A DNA stretch of 45,856 nt from an uncultured Pelagibacteraceae bacterium (GCA_902589175.1 CACIRX010000008.1:1-45856); one strand, 5' to 3'; shown: positions 18,611 through 27,524, counted from the stretch's first letter. Made by a program: numbers and translations. The notes: generated by a model not told the origin, from the letters alone.

Positions 18611-18937
18611 ATGATTAATAAAGCAAAATTTCAAATAGGTTCTATTGTAAAGCATAAGTACTTTGACTTTAGAGGAGTAATTTTTGATGTTGATCCAGAA
18701 TTTAATAATACTGAAGAATGGTATCAATCTATTCCGTTACAAGTAAGACCTAGAAAGGATCAACCTTTTTATCATTTGTTGGCTGAAGCACCTAGCCAAC
18801 CTTCTTATGTTGCTTACGTCTCTCAACAAAATTTATTACCAGATGAAACAGATGATCCTGTTTCACATCCACTTGTTGAAGAGATGTTTACTGGTATAAA
18901 AAACGGAAAATATATTTCTAAGACAAAACATAACTAA
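18611..18937 (+). CDS. hspQ: Heat shock protein HspQ
   Basis: A 108-aa protein starting at ATG 18611 with MINKAKFQIGSIVKHK; a longer frame from a TTG at 18575 adds 12 residues that do not fit the family. The segments FDFRGVIFDVDPEF, EEWYQSIP, RPRKDQPFYHLLAE and YVSQQNL are the YccV-like/HspQ domain. HspQ binds the Lon protease as a specificity enhancer and was earlier described as a hemimethylated-DNA-binding protein. It stands 62 bp after the DsbA-like gene and 10 bp before yciB. Confidence 0.93.
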   Translation: MINKAKFQIGSIVKHKYFDFRGVIFDVDPEFNNTEEWYQSIPLQVRPRKDQPFYHLLAEAPSQPSYVAYVSQQNLLPDETDDPVSHPLVEEMFTGIKNGKYISKTKHN

Positions 18938-18947
18938 ATTAAATTTT

Positions 18948-19490
18948 ATGAGAAGTTCACTAAAACAAGTATTTGAGCTCGGCCCTCTTGTCATATTTTT
19001 TTATTTTTTTATCAAGACTGGTAAAATTGAAGAAGCAATTCTACCTCTAATGATTGCTGCAGGAGTTGCAATTGTAGGGTCATACATTATAGACCGCAAA
19101 GTTTCTCCAATGCTGTTGTTTAGTACTATTTTAATATTTATTTTTGGCGCTTTAACAATTTACTTTAATGATCCCTTTTTTATTAAATTTAAGGTTACCT
19201 TGGTTAATCTCATTTTTTCTTTTGTACTATTTGGAGGTCTATATTTTAAAAAGCCACTATTAAAGTCTTTAATGGGTACTGCAATAAAACTCACTGATTA
19301 TGGTTGGATACAATTAAGTAAAAGATGGGCTTTTTTTTTCTTATTCCTGGCAGCTGCCAATGAAATAGTCTATCGAAATTTTTCTGATGCAGTTTGGGTA
19401 AATTTCAAATTATTTGGAATTATGGGTCTTACTTTTATATTTATTTTCTCACAAGCATTTTTTATTCAAAAAAACTTGGCCGATAATTAA
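18948..19490 (+). CDS. yciB: Inner-membrane septation protein YciB/IspZ
   Basis: A 180-aa protein with five or so hydrophobic helices. LGPLVIFFYFF at the N-terminus, the central FGGLYFKKPLLKSLMG and the C-terminal LSKRWAFFFLFLAAANEIVYR are the markers of the YciB/IspZ family (intracellular septation protein A), which interacts with cell-division and elongation proteins in Enterobacteria. The final stop shares a TTAA palindrome (19487-19490) with the convergent EamA gene. Family membership is clear; the exact role is poorly known even in model bacteria. Confidence 0.92.
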   Translation: MRSSLKQVFELGPLVIFFYFFIKTGKIEEAILPLMIAAGVAIVGSYIIDRKVSPMLLFSTILIFIFGALTIYFNDPFFIKFKVTLVNLIFSFVLFGGLYFKKPLLKSLMGTAIKLTDYGWIQLSKRWAFFFLFLAAANEIVYRNFSDAVWVNFKLFGIMGLTFIFIFSQAFFIQKNLADN

Positions 19491-20362
19491 TTGTTTTTTT
19501 CTTTCTCAATAAATTCATCTATAAGCCTCCACGTTACAAAAGCAAAGACTATCAGGCCACCCAGCAATTCTATCATAGGAGGTTTTTCTCCAACACCAGC
19601 CCATGCCCAAATTGGAGCTAAGATAGGTTCTAATAGAATGTATAAAGCTGCTCGGTGCGGTGGAATATAGCGAGATCCTATTGTAATAAACATAAAACCA
19701 AGACCTACTTGAAATGCACCCATAAATAAGACAAGCAGCAGGTCTTTCGTACTTATTGAATGATCTTGAATAATCAATAAGCCAACAATAATAACTAATA
19801 TACCAGAAAGAAAAGTTGATGGCATAAAGTCTACATCTGACCGTCTATTAATTAATGTGAGTTGTAATGCAAAACAAATTGGAACACCAAGTATTATTAA
19901 ATTACCAAGACTGTTAGCTGTTTCAAATCCTTGGGAAAACATAATTGAGATTCCAATCATCGACCCTGCTATTGCAACAATAGTTTTCGTACCAACGATT
20001 TTTTTTAAAAAAAAATAACTTGCTAAGGCAGCCCAGAGGGGTCCAGTGCTCATTAAAAAAACAGCATTTGCAACAGAGGTGTTGCTCATCCCAAAAACAA
20101 AAAAAATATTACTTAGTCCTAAAATTACAGCAAGTAATAATCCGTCTTTACCAATATTAATAAAGGCCTTTGGTGTTTCAGATTTAAATTTTATTAAAAT
20201 GTAAATTAAAGCTACTAAGCAAAATGTAATCGATCTATAGGAAGTTACTTGCATTGTAGTTGCGTCATCTACAAGCCTGATAAATAATCCACCAAAACTT
20301 AAAAAAAATCCAGCCGCTAGAAGACAAATTGCACCAAAAATTTCATTGTTGTATTTTTTCAT
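19487..20362 (-). CDS. EamA/DMT family transporter
   Basis: A 291-aa protein with ten predicted transmembrane helices in two repeats of five, the EamA architecture of the drug/metabolite transporter superfamily. Characteristic pieces are RSITFCLVALIYI in the first repeat and YILLEPILAPIWAWAGVGE with a charged C-terminal tail in the second. Members export amino acids, metabolites or nucleobases; the sequence does not show the substrate. It is divergent from the alkyl sulfatase gene across 46 bp. A second EamA protein at 37762 is a distant paralogue. Confidence 0.9.
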   Translation of the reverse strand: MKKYNNEIFGAICLLAAGFFLSFGGLFIRLVDDATTMQVTSYRSITFCLVALIYILIKFKSETPKAFINIGKDGLLLAVILGLSNIFFVFGMSNTSVANAVFLMSTGPLWAALASYFFLKKIVGTKTIVAIAGSMIGISIMFSQGFETANSLGNLIILGVPICFALQLTLINRRSDVDFMPSTFLSGILVIIVGLLIIQDHSISTKDLLLVLFMGAFQVGLGFMFITIGSRYIPPHRAALYILLEPILAPIWAWAGVGEKPPMIELLGGLIVFAFVTWRLIDEFIEKEKNN

Positions 20363-20408
20363 TTTTTCGTAGAAGATATTTCAATACTTATTTCTTAATA
20401 ATCAATTC

Positions 20409-22124
20409 ATGAAAATATTAATAAGCTTTTTCTTTTTTACTTTTTTGGTTTCATGTGGTGATCAAAACCAGTCTAATGAGACATTTAGCTCAGATCAAGG
20501 ATTGTCTCAGGAGCATAAAAAAGAATTTAAAAAGGATTTAATTGAAGTAACCGAGGATATTTATGTTGGTGTAGGATATGGCCTTGCGAACTCAATTATG
20601 ATTGAAACGGAAAACAGTTTAGTAATTGTTGATACATTGGGTTCTGTTGAAAGAGCGGAAGAATTATATCAAGATTTTAGAGAAATTTCAGAAAAACCAA
20701 TTGTAGCTATCGTTTACACTCATAATCATTTAGATCATCTTGGTGGTGCAACTGTTTTCTATAACGAAAATGAAACAGAAATATATGCGCAAGAAAATAT
20801 AATTTATAATTTAGATAATATAGCAACAACTATAAGACCGATAATCTTTCAAAGATCAGCAAGGCAGTTTGGAATACCTCTACCCGAGGAAGAAATAGTT
20901 CATCAAGGCATTGGAGGGTTTTTAGAAATTAATGATCAAGAAACACTTGGCCTTGTCAGACCAACTATACTTTTTGATGATGAGTTAACTATTGAAATTG
21001 ATAATCTTACATTTGTCTTAGCGCATGTGCCTGGTGAGACGGATGATCATCTATATGTGTGGATACCTAAGAAAAAAGCTGTGATGGTTGGTGATAATTT
21101 TTATAGATCATTTGCAAATTTATACGCAATAAGAGGAACAAAATTTAGAAATCCTATGGAGTGGGTCGATAGTCTCGATAAAATCAGATTACTTAATGCT
21201 GAGCATCTGGTTCCAAGTCACTCGCGTCCTATAAGTGGAAAAGAAAATGTAGAAAAAGCTCTCACTGATTATAGAGATGGCATTCAGTTTGTTCATGACC
21301 AAACTATAAGATATGCAAATAAAGGATTAACGCCTGATGAGATTGTGCAAAAAGTAAAATTACCAAAGCACCTAGCTGAGTCTCCATACTTACAACCTTT
21401 TTATGGCTCTATATCCTCTTATGTTAGATCAACATTTAGTGGGTATATTGGCTGGTTTAGTGGCAACATTTCCGATCTTCATCCTCTTACTGTTGCAGAG
21501 AGAGCTCAAAAATTAGATGCTATGGCTCAAAAGCAAACTAAAATATCTGATGAGGCACAAAATGCTCTTGATAATGGAGAATATCAGTGGGCCTTGGAAC
21601 TAGCAGATATGCTCATCGCACTTGATGCAAACAATACACAAGCCAAAAATATAAAAGCCGCTGCAGCTGATCAATTAGCCAAGTTTCAACTTGCATCTAA
21701 CGATTACTATTTTTATAAAACAGTTGCAAGTGAATTAAGGAATGAAATTGATGTAAATCCATCAACTCCGAATAGTGTTACGTCTGAACAATTACAGGCT
21801 ACACCAATGAAAGCGATAATGAAGTCACTTCCCGTAAATCTTAATGCGGATAAATCTGTTGAAATAACAAAAAAATATGAATTTAGATTTTTAGATAGCG
21901 AAGAAGTATACACTATACATATAAGAAAAGGAGTAGCCCAGTTAAGTAAAATACCAGATTCTAGTGCTGAAGTTAAAGTCATCACTGATCAACAAACTCT
22001 TAAGGAAGTATTTGCCGGTCTAAAAAATGTAGCTGCTATTTCTCTTCTCCTGGCAAATAACACGATCGAAGTAGAAGGTGGAAAACTTGAATTTCTAAAA
22101 TTCTTGGGATTATTTACCGACTAG
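20409..22124 (+). CDS. Alkyl sulfatase-like metallo-beta-lactamase lipoprotein
   Basis: 571 aa. A lipoprotein signal peptide ends in a lipobox LVSC (lipidated C16). The metallo-beta-lactamase domain has the binuclear zinc motif HNHLDH (residues 105-110), further ligands around VPGETDDH and GDNFY, and SHSRP. A dimerisation domain (about 330-440) and a C-terminal SCP2-like sterol-carrier domain (about 450-571, ending EGGKLEFLKFLGLF) complete the SdsA1/YjcS layout. Such enzymes hydrolyse primary alkyl sulfates such as dodecyl sulfate to alcohol and sulfate. Lipid anchoring is unusual next to the secreted SdsA1. A DUF3429 membrane gene starts 2 bp after its stop. In seawater the natural substrates could be sulfated surfactants or lipids (inference). 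Confidence 0.88.
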   Translation: MKILISFFFFTFLVSCGDQNQSNETFSSDQGLSQEHKKEFKKDLIEVTEDIYVGVGYGLANSIMIETENSLVIVDTLGSVERAEELYQDFREISEKPIVAIVYTHNHLDHLGGATVFYNENETEIYAQENIIYNLDNIATTIRPIIFQRSARQFGIPLPEEEIVHQGIGGFLEINDQETLGLVRPTILFDDELTIEIDNLTFVLAHVPGETDDHLYVWIPKKKAVMVGDNFYRSFANLYAIRGTKFRNPMEWVDSLDKIRLLNAEHLVPSHSRPISGKENVEKALTDYRDGIQFVHDQTIRYANKGLTPDEIVQKVKLPKHLAESPYLQPFYGSISSYVRSTFSGYIGWFSGNISDLHPLTVAERAQKLDAMAQKQTKISDEAQNALDNGEYQWALELADMLIALDANNTQAKNIKAAAADQLAKFQLASNDYYFYKTVASELRNEIDVNPSTPNSVTSEQLQATPMKAIMKSLPVNLNADKSVEITKKYEFRFLDSEEVYTIHIRKGVAQLSKIPDSSAEVKVITDQQTLKEVFAGLKNVAAISLLLANNTIEVEGGKLEFLKFLGLFTD

Positions 22125-22126
22125 TT

Positions 22127-22576
22127 ATGGGCCAAAAACAATCATTTATTTTAGGTGGACTTGGATTAATTCCATTTATTTTAATTTTAATTGCATGCGC
22201 AATATCACCTCCAACTGAAGAATTGTATGGATTACTTTTATTTATTTATGTTGCATATGCAGCAATCATCTCATCATTTCTGGGTGGTATTCAGTGGGGC
22301 CTAATCACAGCTTTTGCTGACAAAATTTACTACGTCTTTATTCCACTTTTTATTTCTGTTATGCCCCCATTGATTGCTTGGGCTGCACTTTTGAGTATTG
22401 AGAATTTAAGTCTCTCATTAGGTTTAATTCTTGTAAGCTTTCTAATATCTGCCGTTCATGATTATTACTTGTATCAACAGCAAAAAATCTCACAATTATG
22501 GTTTATAACAATGAGAATATCTCTTTCATCAATAGTGATAGTTATTACGAGTCTGATGTTTTTATTCGTTTTTTAA
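22127..22576 (+). CDS. DUF3429 family membrane protein
   Basis: A 149-aa integral membrane protein with five hydrophobic segments. LGGLGLIPFILILIAC near the N-terminus and the SSFLGGIQWG motif in the second or third helix match DUF3429. The function of the family is unknown. It starts 2 bp after the alkyl sulfatase stop and is therefore very likely co-transcribed. Its stop shares the TTAA at 22573-22576 with the convergent HupE/UreJ gene. Confidence 0.82.
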   Translation: MGQKQSFILGGLGLIPFILILIACAISPPTEELYGLLLFIYVAYAAIISSFLGGIQWGLITAFADKIYYVFIPLFISVMPPLIAWAALLSIENLSLSLGLILVSFLISAVHDYYLYQQQKISQLWFITMRISLSSIVIVITSLMFLFVF

Positions 22577-23796
22577 GCTATGAGTCTTTGAATAAAAAAG
22601 AAGAAACCAAAGAAAACAACCGCAAAGAATGAAAGGTTTTTCATAACTTCTATTGTTTTTGTAATTTTTAATATCATTAATAATTTGTATATTAATAAAA
22701 TTAATAAGACAAAAATTATCTGACCTACTTCTACTCCTAAATTGAAACCTAACAATCCAGAGAAAATATTTTCACTACTTATTTTTGAGCTAAGTAAAAA
22801 TCCTCCAAAACCAAATCCATGAATAAGTCCAAAAATAATTGTTATAATAGATAGCAAATTATTTTCTGAATTTAAATTTTTAAGTAAGTAAAAATAACCT
22901 AGAGAAAATAGAAGTATTCCTAATATTAAGAAATATGGGAAATTAGGATTGATTAAATTGCCAAATATTAAAAGTAATAAACTTAGTGTTGTTATAAAGA
23001 TCATGCTTACTCTATGATCGTTATTTTCTTTATACAAATATTCCAAGCCCACGAACATTATTGTATAACCAATTAATGCTTCAACTAAAGAGGATTTTAC
23101 TTGGATAATGTTTATTACTGAAAGTGATAAAGTTAAACTGTGTCCAATAGTGAATCCAGTGATTACCAGAAGCAATCGTTTTAAATTTGTTACTAGAAGC
23201 AACAGTCCAAGAATAAATAGCAAGTGATCATAGCCACTTAGAATATGATCAAGACCTAATGAGAAAAATTTAGAAAAACTATTCGAGAAGCTATTATTTT
23301 CCTTTTCTTCATTTAAATCAATTGACTGATCATTAAAAAATAAGGCTTTTTCAGTATATAAATTATTGTCAATGTAGATGCGTGCTATATGAATATGGCT
23401 TTGAACAAGATTAAACAGCGCATTATTTATAATTATTATTTCTTTGTTTGATGGACATTCAAAATTTAGCGAGAGATTTAAACTTCCTTCTTGAGAATCT
23501 AATTCTTTAATTTCATCAATAAGAGAACAATTTTTGCCTTCTGATGTGACTTTGAGATGCTGGCTGAGGTAGATTTTGAATACATCGGTCTCACTTAAAT
23601 TCTCTTCAAACATAATCTTCTGATAGTTTTCAACTTGAAAAATACGAGTGGACTCAAGTGTTAAAAGAGAAAAATGTGCCTCTACTTTGTTATCTACAAC
23701 GTTCCATTTAGAGAATGACTCACTAAAGTAGTGGGCATTCAGTGGCGATAAAAGAAAAAAGAGGATTATGACTGTGTTTGCAATGATGTAATTCAT
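22573..23796 (-). CDS. HupE/UreJ family membrane protein with N-terminal extracytoplasmic domain
   Basis: 407 aa. A signal peptide (about residues 1-20) precedes an extracytoplasmic domain of about 160 aa, then six to seven transmembrane helices. The helices carry the family marks GYDHLLFILG, GHSLTLSLS, GLIHGFGFGGFL and NLGVEVGQI. HupE/UreJ proteins are secondary transporters for nickel or cobalt, and the His/Asp residues in these helices are thought to bind the metal. The large N-terminal domain marks the two-domain HupE/UreJ_2 variety, whose substrate is less clear. It lies 3 bp downstream of the isomerase-like gene and shares its transcript. No hydrogenase or urease genes occur in the window, so the usual role is not supported by context. 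Confidence 0.82.
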   Translation of the reverse strand: MNYIIANTVIILFFLLSPLNAHYFSESFSKWNVVDNKVEAHFSLLTLESTRIFQVENYQKIMFEENLSETDVFKIYLSQHLKVTSEGKNCSLIDEIKELDSQEGSLNLSLNFECPSNKEIIIINNALFNLVQSHIHIARIYIDNNLYTEKALFFNDQSIDLNEEKENNSFSNSFSKFFSLGLDHILSGYDHLLFILGLLLLVTNLKRLLLVITGFTIGHSLTLSLSVINIIQVKSSLVEALIGYTIMFVGLEYLYKENNDHRVSMIFITTLSLLLLIFGNLINPNFPYFLILGILLFSLGYFYLLKNLNSENNLLSIITIIFGLIHGFGFGGFLLSSKISSENIFSGLLGFNLGVEVGQIIFVLLILLIYKLLMILKITKTIEVMKNLSFFAVVFFGFFFFIQRLIA

Positions 23797-23799
23797 TAT

Positions 23800-24702
23800 T
23801 TATTGAAAATCATACCTAGTGATGGATGAATTTTCTTTTAAATATATAAGGTAGTCTTTTAATTTTTGATCATCTAGCTGATTGTTATAATCAAATATAA
23901 TTCTTTCCTTTATCTCCTCGAAATAATCGTCATTCACTGCTAATTTTTGAATATCGTATAATTTAAAAATATAAAACCCATTGGTTCCAAAAATTGGTTC
24001 AGAAATAGAATTTATCTCCATCATGGTTATCTGATTACAAATGCCTTTGCCTAATAATTGTTCACAATCTTTCAGATTTATTAATTTTTGAGGGATATCA
24101 AACAAATTGTTTTCATTATACTTCTCCTTCACCTCAGAAAAGGTTTTAGTATCTAACTCAAGATTAATATTATTTATTTTTGTTTCAAGAGTTTTAAGAT
24201 CAGACTCAGTTCCTAGCAAAACAGAATTGGGATTCTTTGATTTTAAAAAAATAAAATCAAATTTAATTTTTTCTGTTGGTGCATACTTATTTATATTTTT
24301 TTGAAAATAGTCTCTCACATCAGCTTCGGTTATTTGATTATCTTCAACTTGAATAATAAAATCGATGACCTGAGTAATCATTTCCTTTCTTACTCCAATA
24401 TCTTTTTTATGCAAATTAAGTTCTATGCCTCTTTGCACCAAAAGTTCCTCCTCAATCATACGTTCAAGAAGAAGATCAAGTATTTCAAAATCGTTACTAA
24501 GGTCTAAATCAGCTCCAAGATTTGTTGCATATCTCAGGAATTGGTCTTCAGTGATTACTGTCTCATTCACTATAGCGACAGCTTTTTTATTACTGAGAGA
24601 TAAGTTGTCATTAAAACTAATTGTATCGTAAAAAATCAAAACCAGTCCTGCTAAGATTGCAGAAAAAAATAATACATTTAATTTATTAAAAATTTTCATC
24701 AT
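23800..24702 (-). CDS. Peptidyl-prolyl isomerase-like (SurA/parvulin group) membrane-anchored protein
   Basis: A 300-aa protein with one N-terminal transmembrane anchor (about residues 8-25), predicted to face the periplasm. The region after the anchor (VAIVNETVITEDQFLRYA, then a helical segment with LLERMIEEELLVQRGIEL) is the SurA-type chaperone N-domain. ITEADVRDYFQKNINKY and the later IFGTNGFYIFKLYDIQ fit a PpiC-like domain, but the catalytic core is degenerate to my eye. It is the first gene of a two-gene minus-strand unit with the HupE/UreJ gene and is divergent from DUF3604 across 84 bp. Probably a dedicated folding helper for neighbouring secreted proteins (inference). Confidence 0.72.
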   Translation of the reverse strand: MMKIFNKLNVLFFSAILAGLVLIFYDTISFNDNLSLSNKKAVAIVNETVITEDQFLRYATNLGADLDLSNDFEILDLLLERMIEEELLVQRGIELNLHKKDIGVRKEMITQVIDFIIQVEDNQITEADVRDYFQKNINKYAPTEKIKFDFIFLKSKNPNSVLLGTESDLKTLETKINNINLELDTKTFSEVKEKYNENNLFDIPQKLINLKDCEQLLGKGICNQITMMEINSISEPIFGTNGFYIFKLYDIQKLAVNDDYFEEIKERIIFDYNNQLDDQKLKDYLIYLKENSSITRYDFQ

Positions 24703-24750
24703 TTTAGAGAGATTACCACAGGTTTTTTTATCATTATAACGAAAATACTT

Positions 24751-24778
24751 TTGACATAAGCAGTGCCAGAACTATACT
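24751..24778 (+). promoter_or_regulatory. Near-consensus sigma-70 promoter for the DUF3604 gene
   Basis: TTGACA (24751-24756, 6 of 6) is followed after 16 bp by TATACT (24773-24778, 5 of 6). The -10 box ends 8 bp before the ATG at 24787, so transcription should begin at or within two or three bases of the start codon. This makes the mRNA leaderless or nearly so, and it makes a GTG at 24763, inside the spacer, an impossible start. Confidence 0.65.
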
Positions 24779-24786
24779 TTTTTTAT

Positions 24787-27192
24787 ATGAATATTTTAAA
24801 AGTTATAAGATATTTTTTTATTCTATCTATTCTCTTTATCATTAGCTGTCTTGTTGTTTTACAATTTGGTTTATTCAGTGAAGACCTTGGACCTGGTGAA
24901 ATCACTGGAAAAATAAATACAGTTGAATTTGTTGAAGATAAGAAAAAACGACAACTTCAGGCAATGGAGTCATTAAATGAAATACCAACAAAGCAAATCC
25001 TATTTGGTGATTTGCATGTTCATTCTACTTTTTCTGCAGATGCGCATGCAATGAGCTTGCCTATTACTGGAGGGAATGGTGTACATCCTGTTGCAGATGC
25101 CTGTGATTTTGCAAGACACTGTTCAGCATTAGATTTTTGGTCAATTAATGACCATGCAGAAGCAACCACTCCAAAGAGATGGATGGAAACAAAAGAAACT
25201 ATTAGAAAATGTAATGCCTTGAACGTTGACCCAGCAAATCCTGATTGTGTGGCATTCTTAGGTTGGGAGTGGACACAAGTCGGTGTTGTCAGAGGTAATC
25301 ATTGGGGGCATCACAATGTAATTTTAAAAGAAGAAGATGATCAATTGGTACCACCTCGAGCAATCGCTTCTTTATCTGTAGCAAGACAAGCAATGACTGC
25401 AAGACCACTGCTGCCAGGAACACTGTACCCTTTTGTTGATCTTGAAAATTTCAAACGTTACAATGACTTTCAACGTTATCAGGTGGAAACAGTTAAAGTA
25501 CCTGATTGTAATCTAAGAACACCTTCAAAAGATTTACCGCTTGATTGTTACGAACAAGCGGTCACGCCACTTGATTTAGTTACAAGGTTAGAGATGTATG
25601 ACAGTGACTACATGGTTATACCTCATGGCCAATCATGGGGACTTTATACACCCGCTGGCTATACTCTTGATAAAAGTTTAGAGCACTCAAAAAAATTTCC
25701 AAAAATGTTTGAGCTTCTCGAAACTTATTCCGGGCACGGTAACGCTGAAGAATATCGCTCTTGGCGTGGTGTTGATGTAGTCAGAAATGGCCAACAAGAA
25801 TCAAGGCCTTTTACTTTTACTATGGGTGATATTGATTTAAATCAAGGAACTTTTACCATTGAAAACCCTGATGGCTCGGAAGAAGTAATCGATATTGGAA
25901 CTCAAACATGTCCTGATCCATCTGACAATTACATTCCTCAATGTTGGCAGGCAGGCAAGATAATATATGAACGATGCATTGAAGAAGGAACCAATGAGTC
26001 CGAGTGCGCATCAAGAAGAGATGAAACAAAACAGTCAGTGGTAGATAGGGGACGAGCAGGTTATCAAGTGGTTCCAAAAAATACTTTCTTAGATCGTAAT
26101 ATTTCTGGTCAATGTACTGATTGTTACAGTCCCCCAATGAATCACGTGCCTGGTGCAAGCGCTCAATATGGTTTGGCTCTCACTAAATTCAAAGATGATG
26201 GCACTAAACATAGGTTTCGATATGGCTTTATAGGCTCAAGCGATAATCACTCTTCTGCGCCGGGAAGTGGATATAAAGAATTATTTGGAAATAACATTGA
26301 TGGAAGCGGTCCACCTACTAAATTTTTTGACAGATTGCTTCACATGGATCCTTGGTATTTTCCAAAAAGTCTGAGCCCAACCGGCAAGAATTCAAACCCA
26401 GTAAAAGACTCATACATATCTGACTCTCAACCTCAACAATATGAAATCCCAGAGTTGATTGTTGGATTTAATACAATTGAATGGGAAAAACAAAGAGGCT
26501 TCTTCACCACAGGTGGATTAGCTGCTGTGCATTCAGATGGGCGTTCAAAAGAAGAAATATGGGATGCTCTTAAAAGAAAAGAAACTTACGCAACAAGTGG
26601 AACTAGAATTCTTCTTTGGTTCAATATGATTAGTGGTGATAAAAAAATTCCTATGGGCTCATCTGTTGAAATGTATGCTGTACCAGAATTTGAAGTCAAG
26701 GCTATGGGATCATTTGAACAAAAGCCAGGATGTCCAGAAGATGCGTATAATGCTCTTGGAGAAGACAGGGTAGATGAATTGTGTTACAACGAATGTTATA
26801 ATCCAAGTGATAAAAGAAATTTTATACAACGCATTGAAGTCATAAAAGTTTTACCTCAAGAATATTCTGATCAACCTATAGATGACCGTATAATTGATAC
26901 GTGGAAAGTGCATTATTGTAATCCAGATGATGTTGGGTGTACGTTTAGATTTAAGGATGAGGATTTTCTTAAAGATCAAAAAGATGCAAGTTATTATGTA
27001 CGCGCTATTGAATTGCCATCACCTCAGATAAATGTGAAGGGTGGTGTATGCACGTTTGATGATGAAGGTAATTGTGTAGAATTTAAATTGTGTACGCAAG
27101 ACTGGAGACATCCTAGAAATATTGAAACTTGTTCTGAAATTGATGAACATCGCGCATGGTCGTCACCAATCTATGTAGATTTTCTCTCTTAA
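24787..27192 (+). CDS. DUF3604 family extracytoplasmic protein with PHP-like metal site
   Basis: 801 aa from ATG 24787; a GTG at 24763 would add eight residues but falls inside the promoter. A single membrane anchor or uncleaved signal (about residues 6-28) precedes a large exported domain. GDLHVHSTFSADA (H77, H79) and WSINDHAEATTP resemble the metal-binding motifs of PHP phosphoesterases. Further conserved-looking pieces are GWEWTQVG, GNHWGHHNV, GSSDNHSSAPGSG and TSGTRILLWFNMISG. A cysteine-rich insert (about residues 375-455) points to disulfides in the periplasm. DUF3604 is widespread in marine and environmental bacteria but has no established reaction; a metal-dependent hydrolase is the likely class. 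Divergent from the isomerase-HupE unit and followed by a 54-aa membrane protein. Confidence 0.85.
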   Translation: MNILKVIRYFFILSILFIISCLVVLQFGLFSEDLGPGEITGKINTVEFVEDKKKRQLQAMESLNEIPTKQILFGDLHVHSTFSADAHAMSLPITGGNGVHPVADACDFARHCSALDFWSINDHAEATTPKRWMETKETIRKCNALNVDPANPDCVAFLGWEWTQVGVVRGNHWGHHNVILKEEDDQLVPPRAIASLSVARQAMTARPLLPGTLYPFVDLENFKRYNDFQRYQVETVKVPDCNLRTPSKDLPLDCYEQAVTPLDLVTRLEMYDSDYMVIPHGQSWGLYTPAGYTLDKSLEHSKKFPKMFELLETYSGHGNAEEYRSWRGVDVVRNGQQESRPFTFTMGDIDLNQGTFTIENPDGSEEVIDIGTQTCPDPSDNYIPQCWQAGKIIYERCIEEGTNESECASRRDETKQSVVDRGRAGYQVVPKNTFLDRNISGQCTDCYSPPMNHVPGASAQYGLALTKFKDDGTKHRFRYGFIGSSDNHSSAPGSGYKELFGNNIDGSGPPTKFFDRLLHMDPWYFPKSLSPTGKNSNPVKDSYISDSQPQQYEIPELIVGFNTIEWEKQRGFFTTGGLAAVHSDGRSKEEIWDALKRKETYATSGTRILLWFNMISGDKKIPMGSSVEMYAVPEFEVKAMGSFEQKPGCPEDAYNALGEDRVDELCYNECYNPSDKRNFIQRIEVIKVLPQEYSDQPIDDRIIDTWKVHYCNPDDVGCTFRFKDEDFLKDQKDASYYVRAIELPSPQINVKGGVCTFDDEGNCVEFKLCTQDWRHPRNIETCSEIDEHRAWSSPIYVDFLS

Positions 27193-27208
27193 TCAATTTT
27201 TTGAATTC

Positions 27209-27373
27209 ATGAAATTTTTAATTCCAAGCATAATATCTATTGTCGTAGGTTCCTTGTTTAGCTGGGCATATTTGACTGCATATGGACTCACTATTTTATA
27301 CTTTGTCTACTTATCGATGATGGTTGGAGTAGTTTTTCTTGCTGCCGATGCTTGGAGGAATCGAGATAAGTGA
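27209..27373 (+). CDS. Small two-helix membrane protein, 54 aa, unrecognised
   Basis: An ATG-started ORF of 54 codons beginning 16 bp after the DUF3604 stop. It encodes two hydrophobic stretches (about residues 3-22 and 26-46) and ends in the charged tail DAWRNRDK, so the C-terminus is probably cytoplasmic. Codon use matches the neighbours. I do not recognise a family. Closeness to DUF3604 suggests co-transcription and perhaps an accessory role, but there is no direct evidence; a chance ORF is possible. Confidence 0.55.
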   Translation: MKFLIPSIISIVVGSLFSWAYLTAYGLTILYFVYLSMMVGVVFLAADAWRNRDK

Positions 27374-27524
27374 ATATTTAACATTAAAAAGTAATTTCTA
27401 AATTATTGATTTTATTCAATTTTAATTTTTTTCCACACGTTGTCATATTGGCATTCAACCATAATTGTGAATCCCGCTATTTAATAAATGATGCCGGTAT
27501 CAAAAAAAAATAGGGAGAAAATAC

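Noticed and set aside
24107..24631. Three short plus-strand frames opposite the isomerase-like gene
   Set aside because: They overlap each other and the well-supported minus-strand gene, with no motif or ribosome binding site.
25853..26158. Minus-strand frame inside the DUF3604 gene
   Set aside because: Opposite a long, motif-rich gene; composition and lack of start signals mark it as a shadow.
27440..27480. Sigma-54 (-24/-12) promoter before amt
   Set aside because: TTGGCA occurs at 27448-27453, but there is no GC at the correct distance for the -12 element, so the match is chance.
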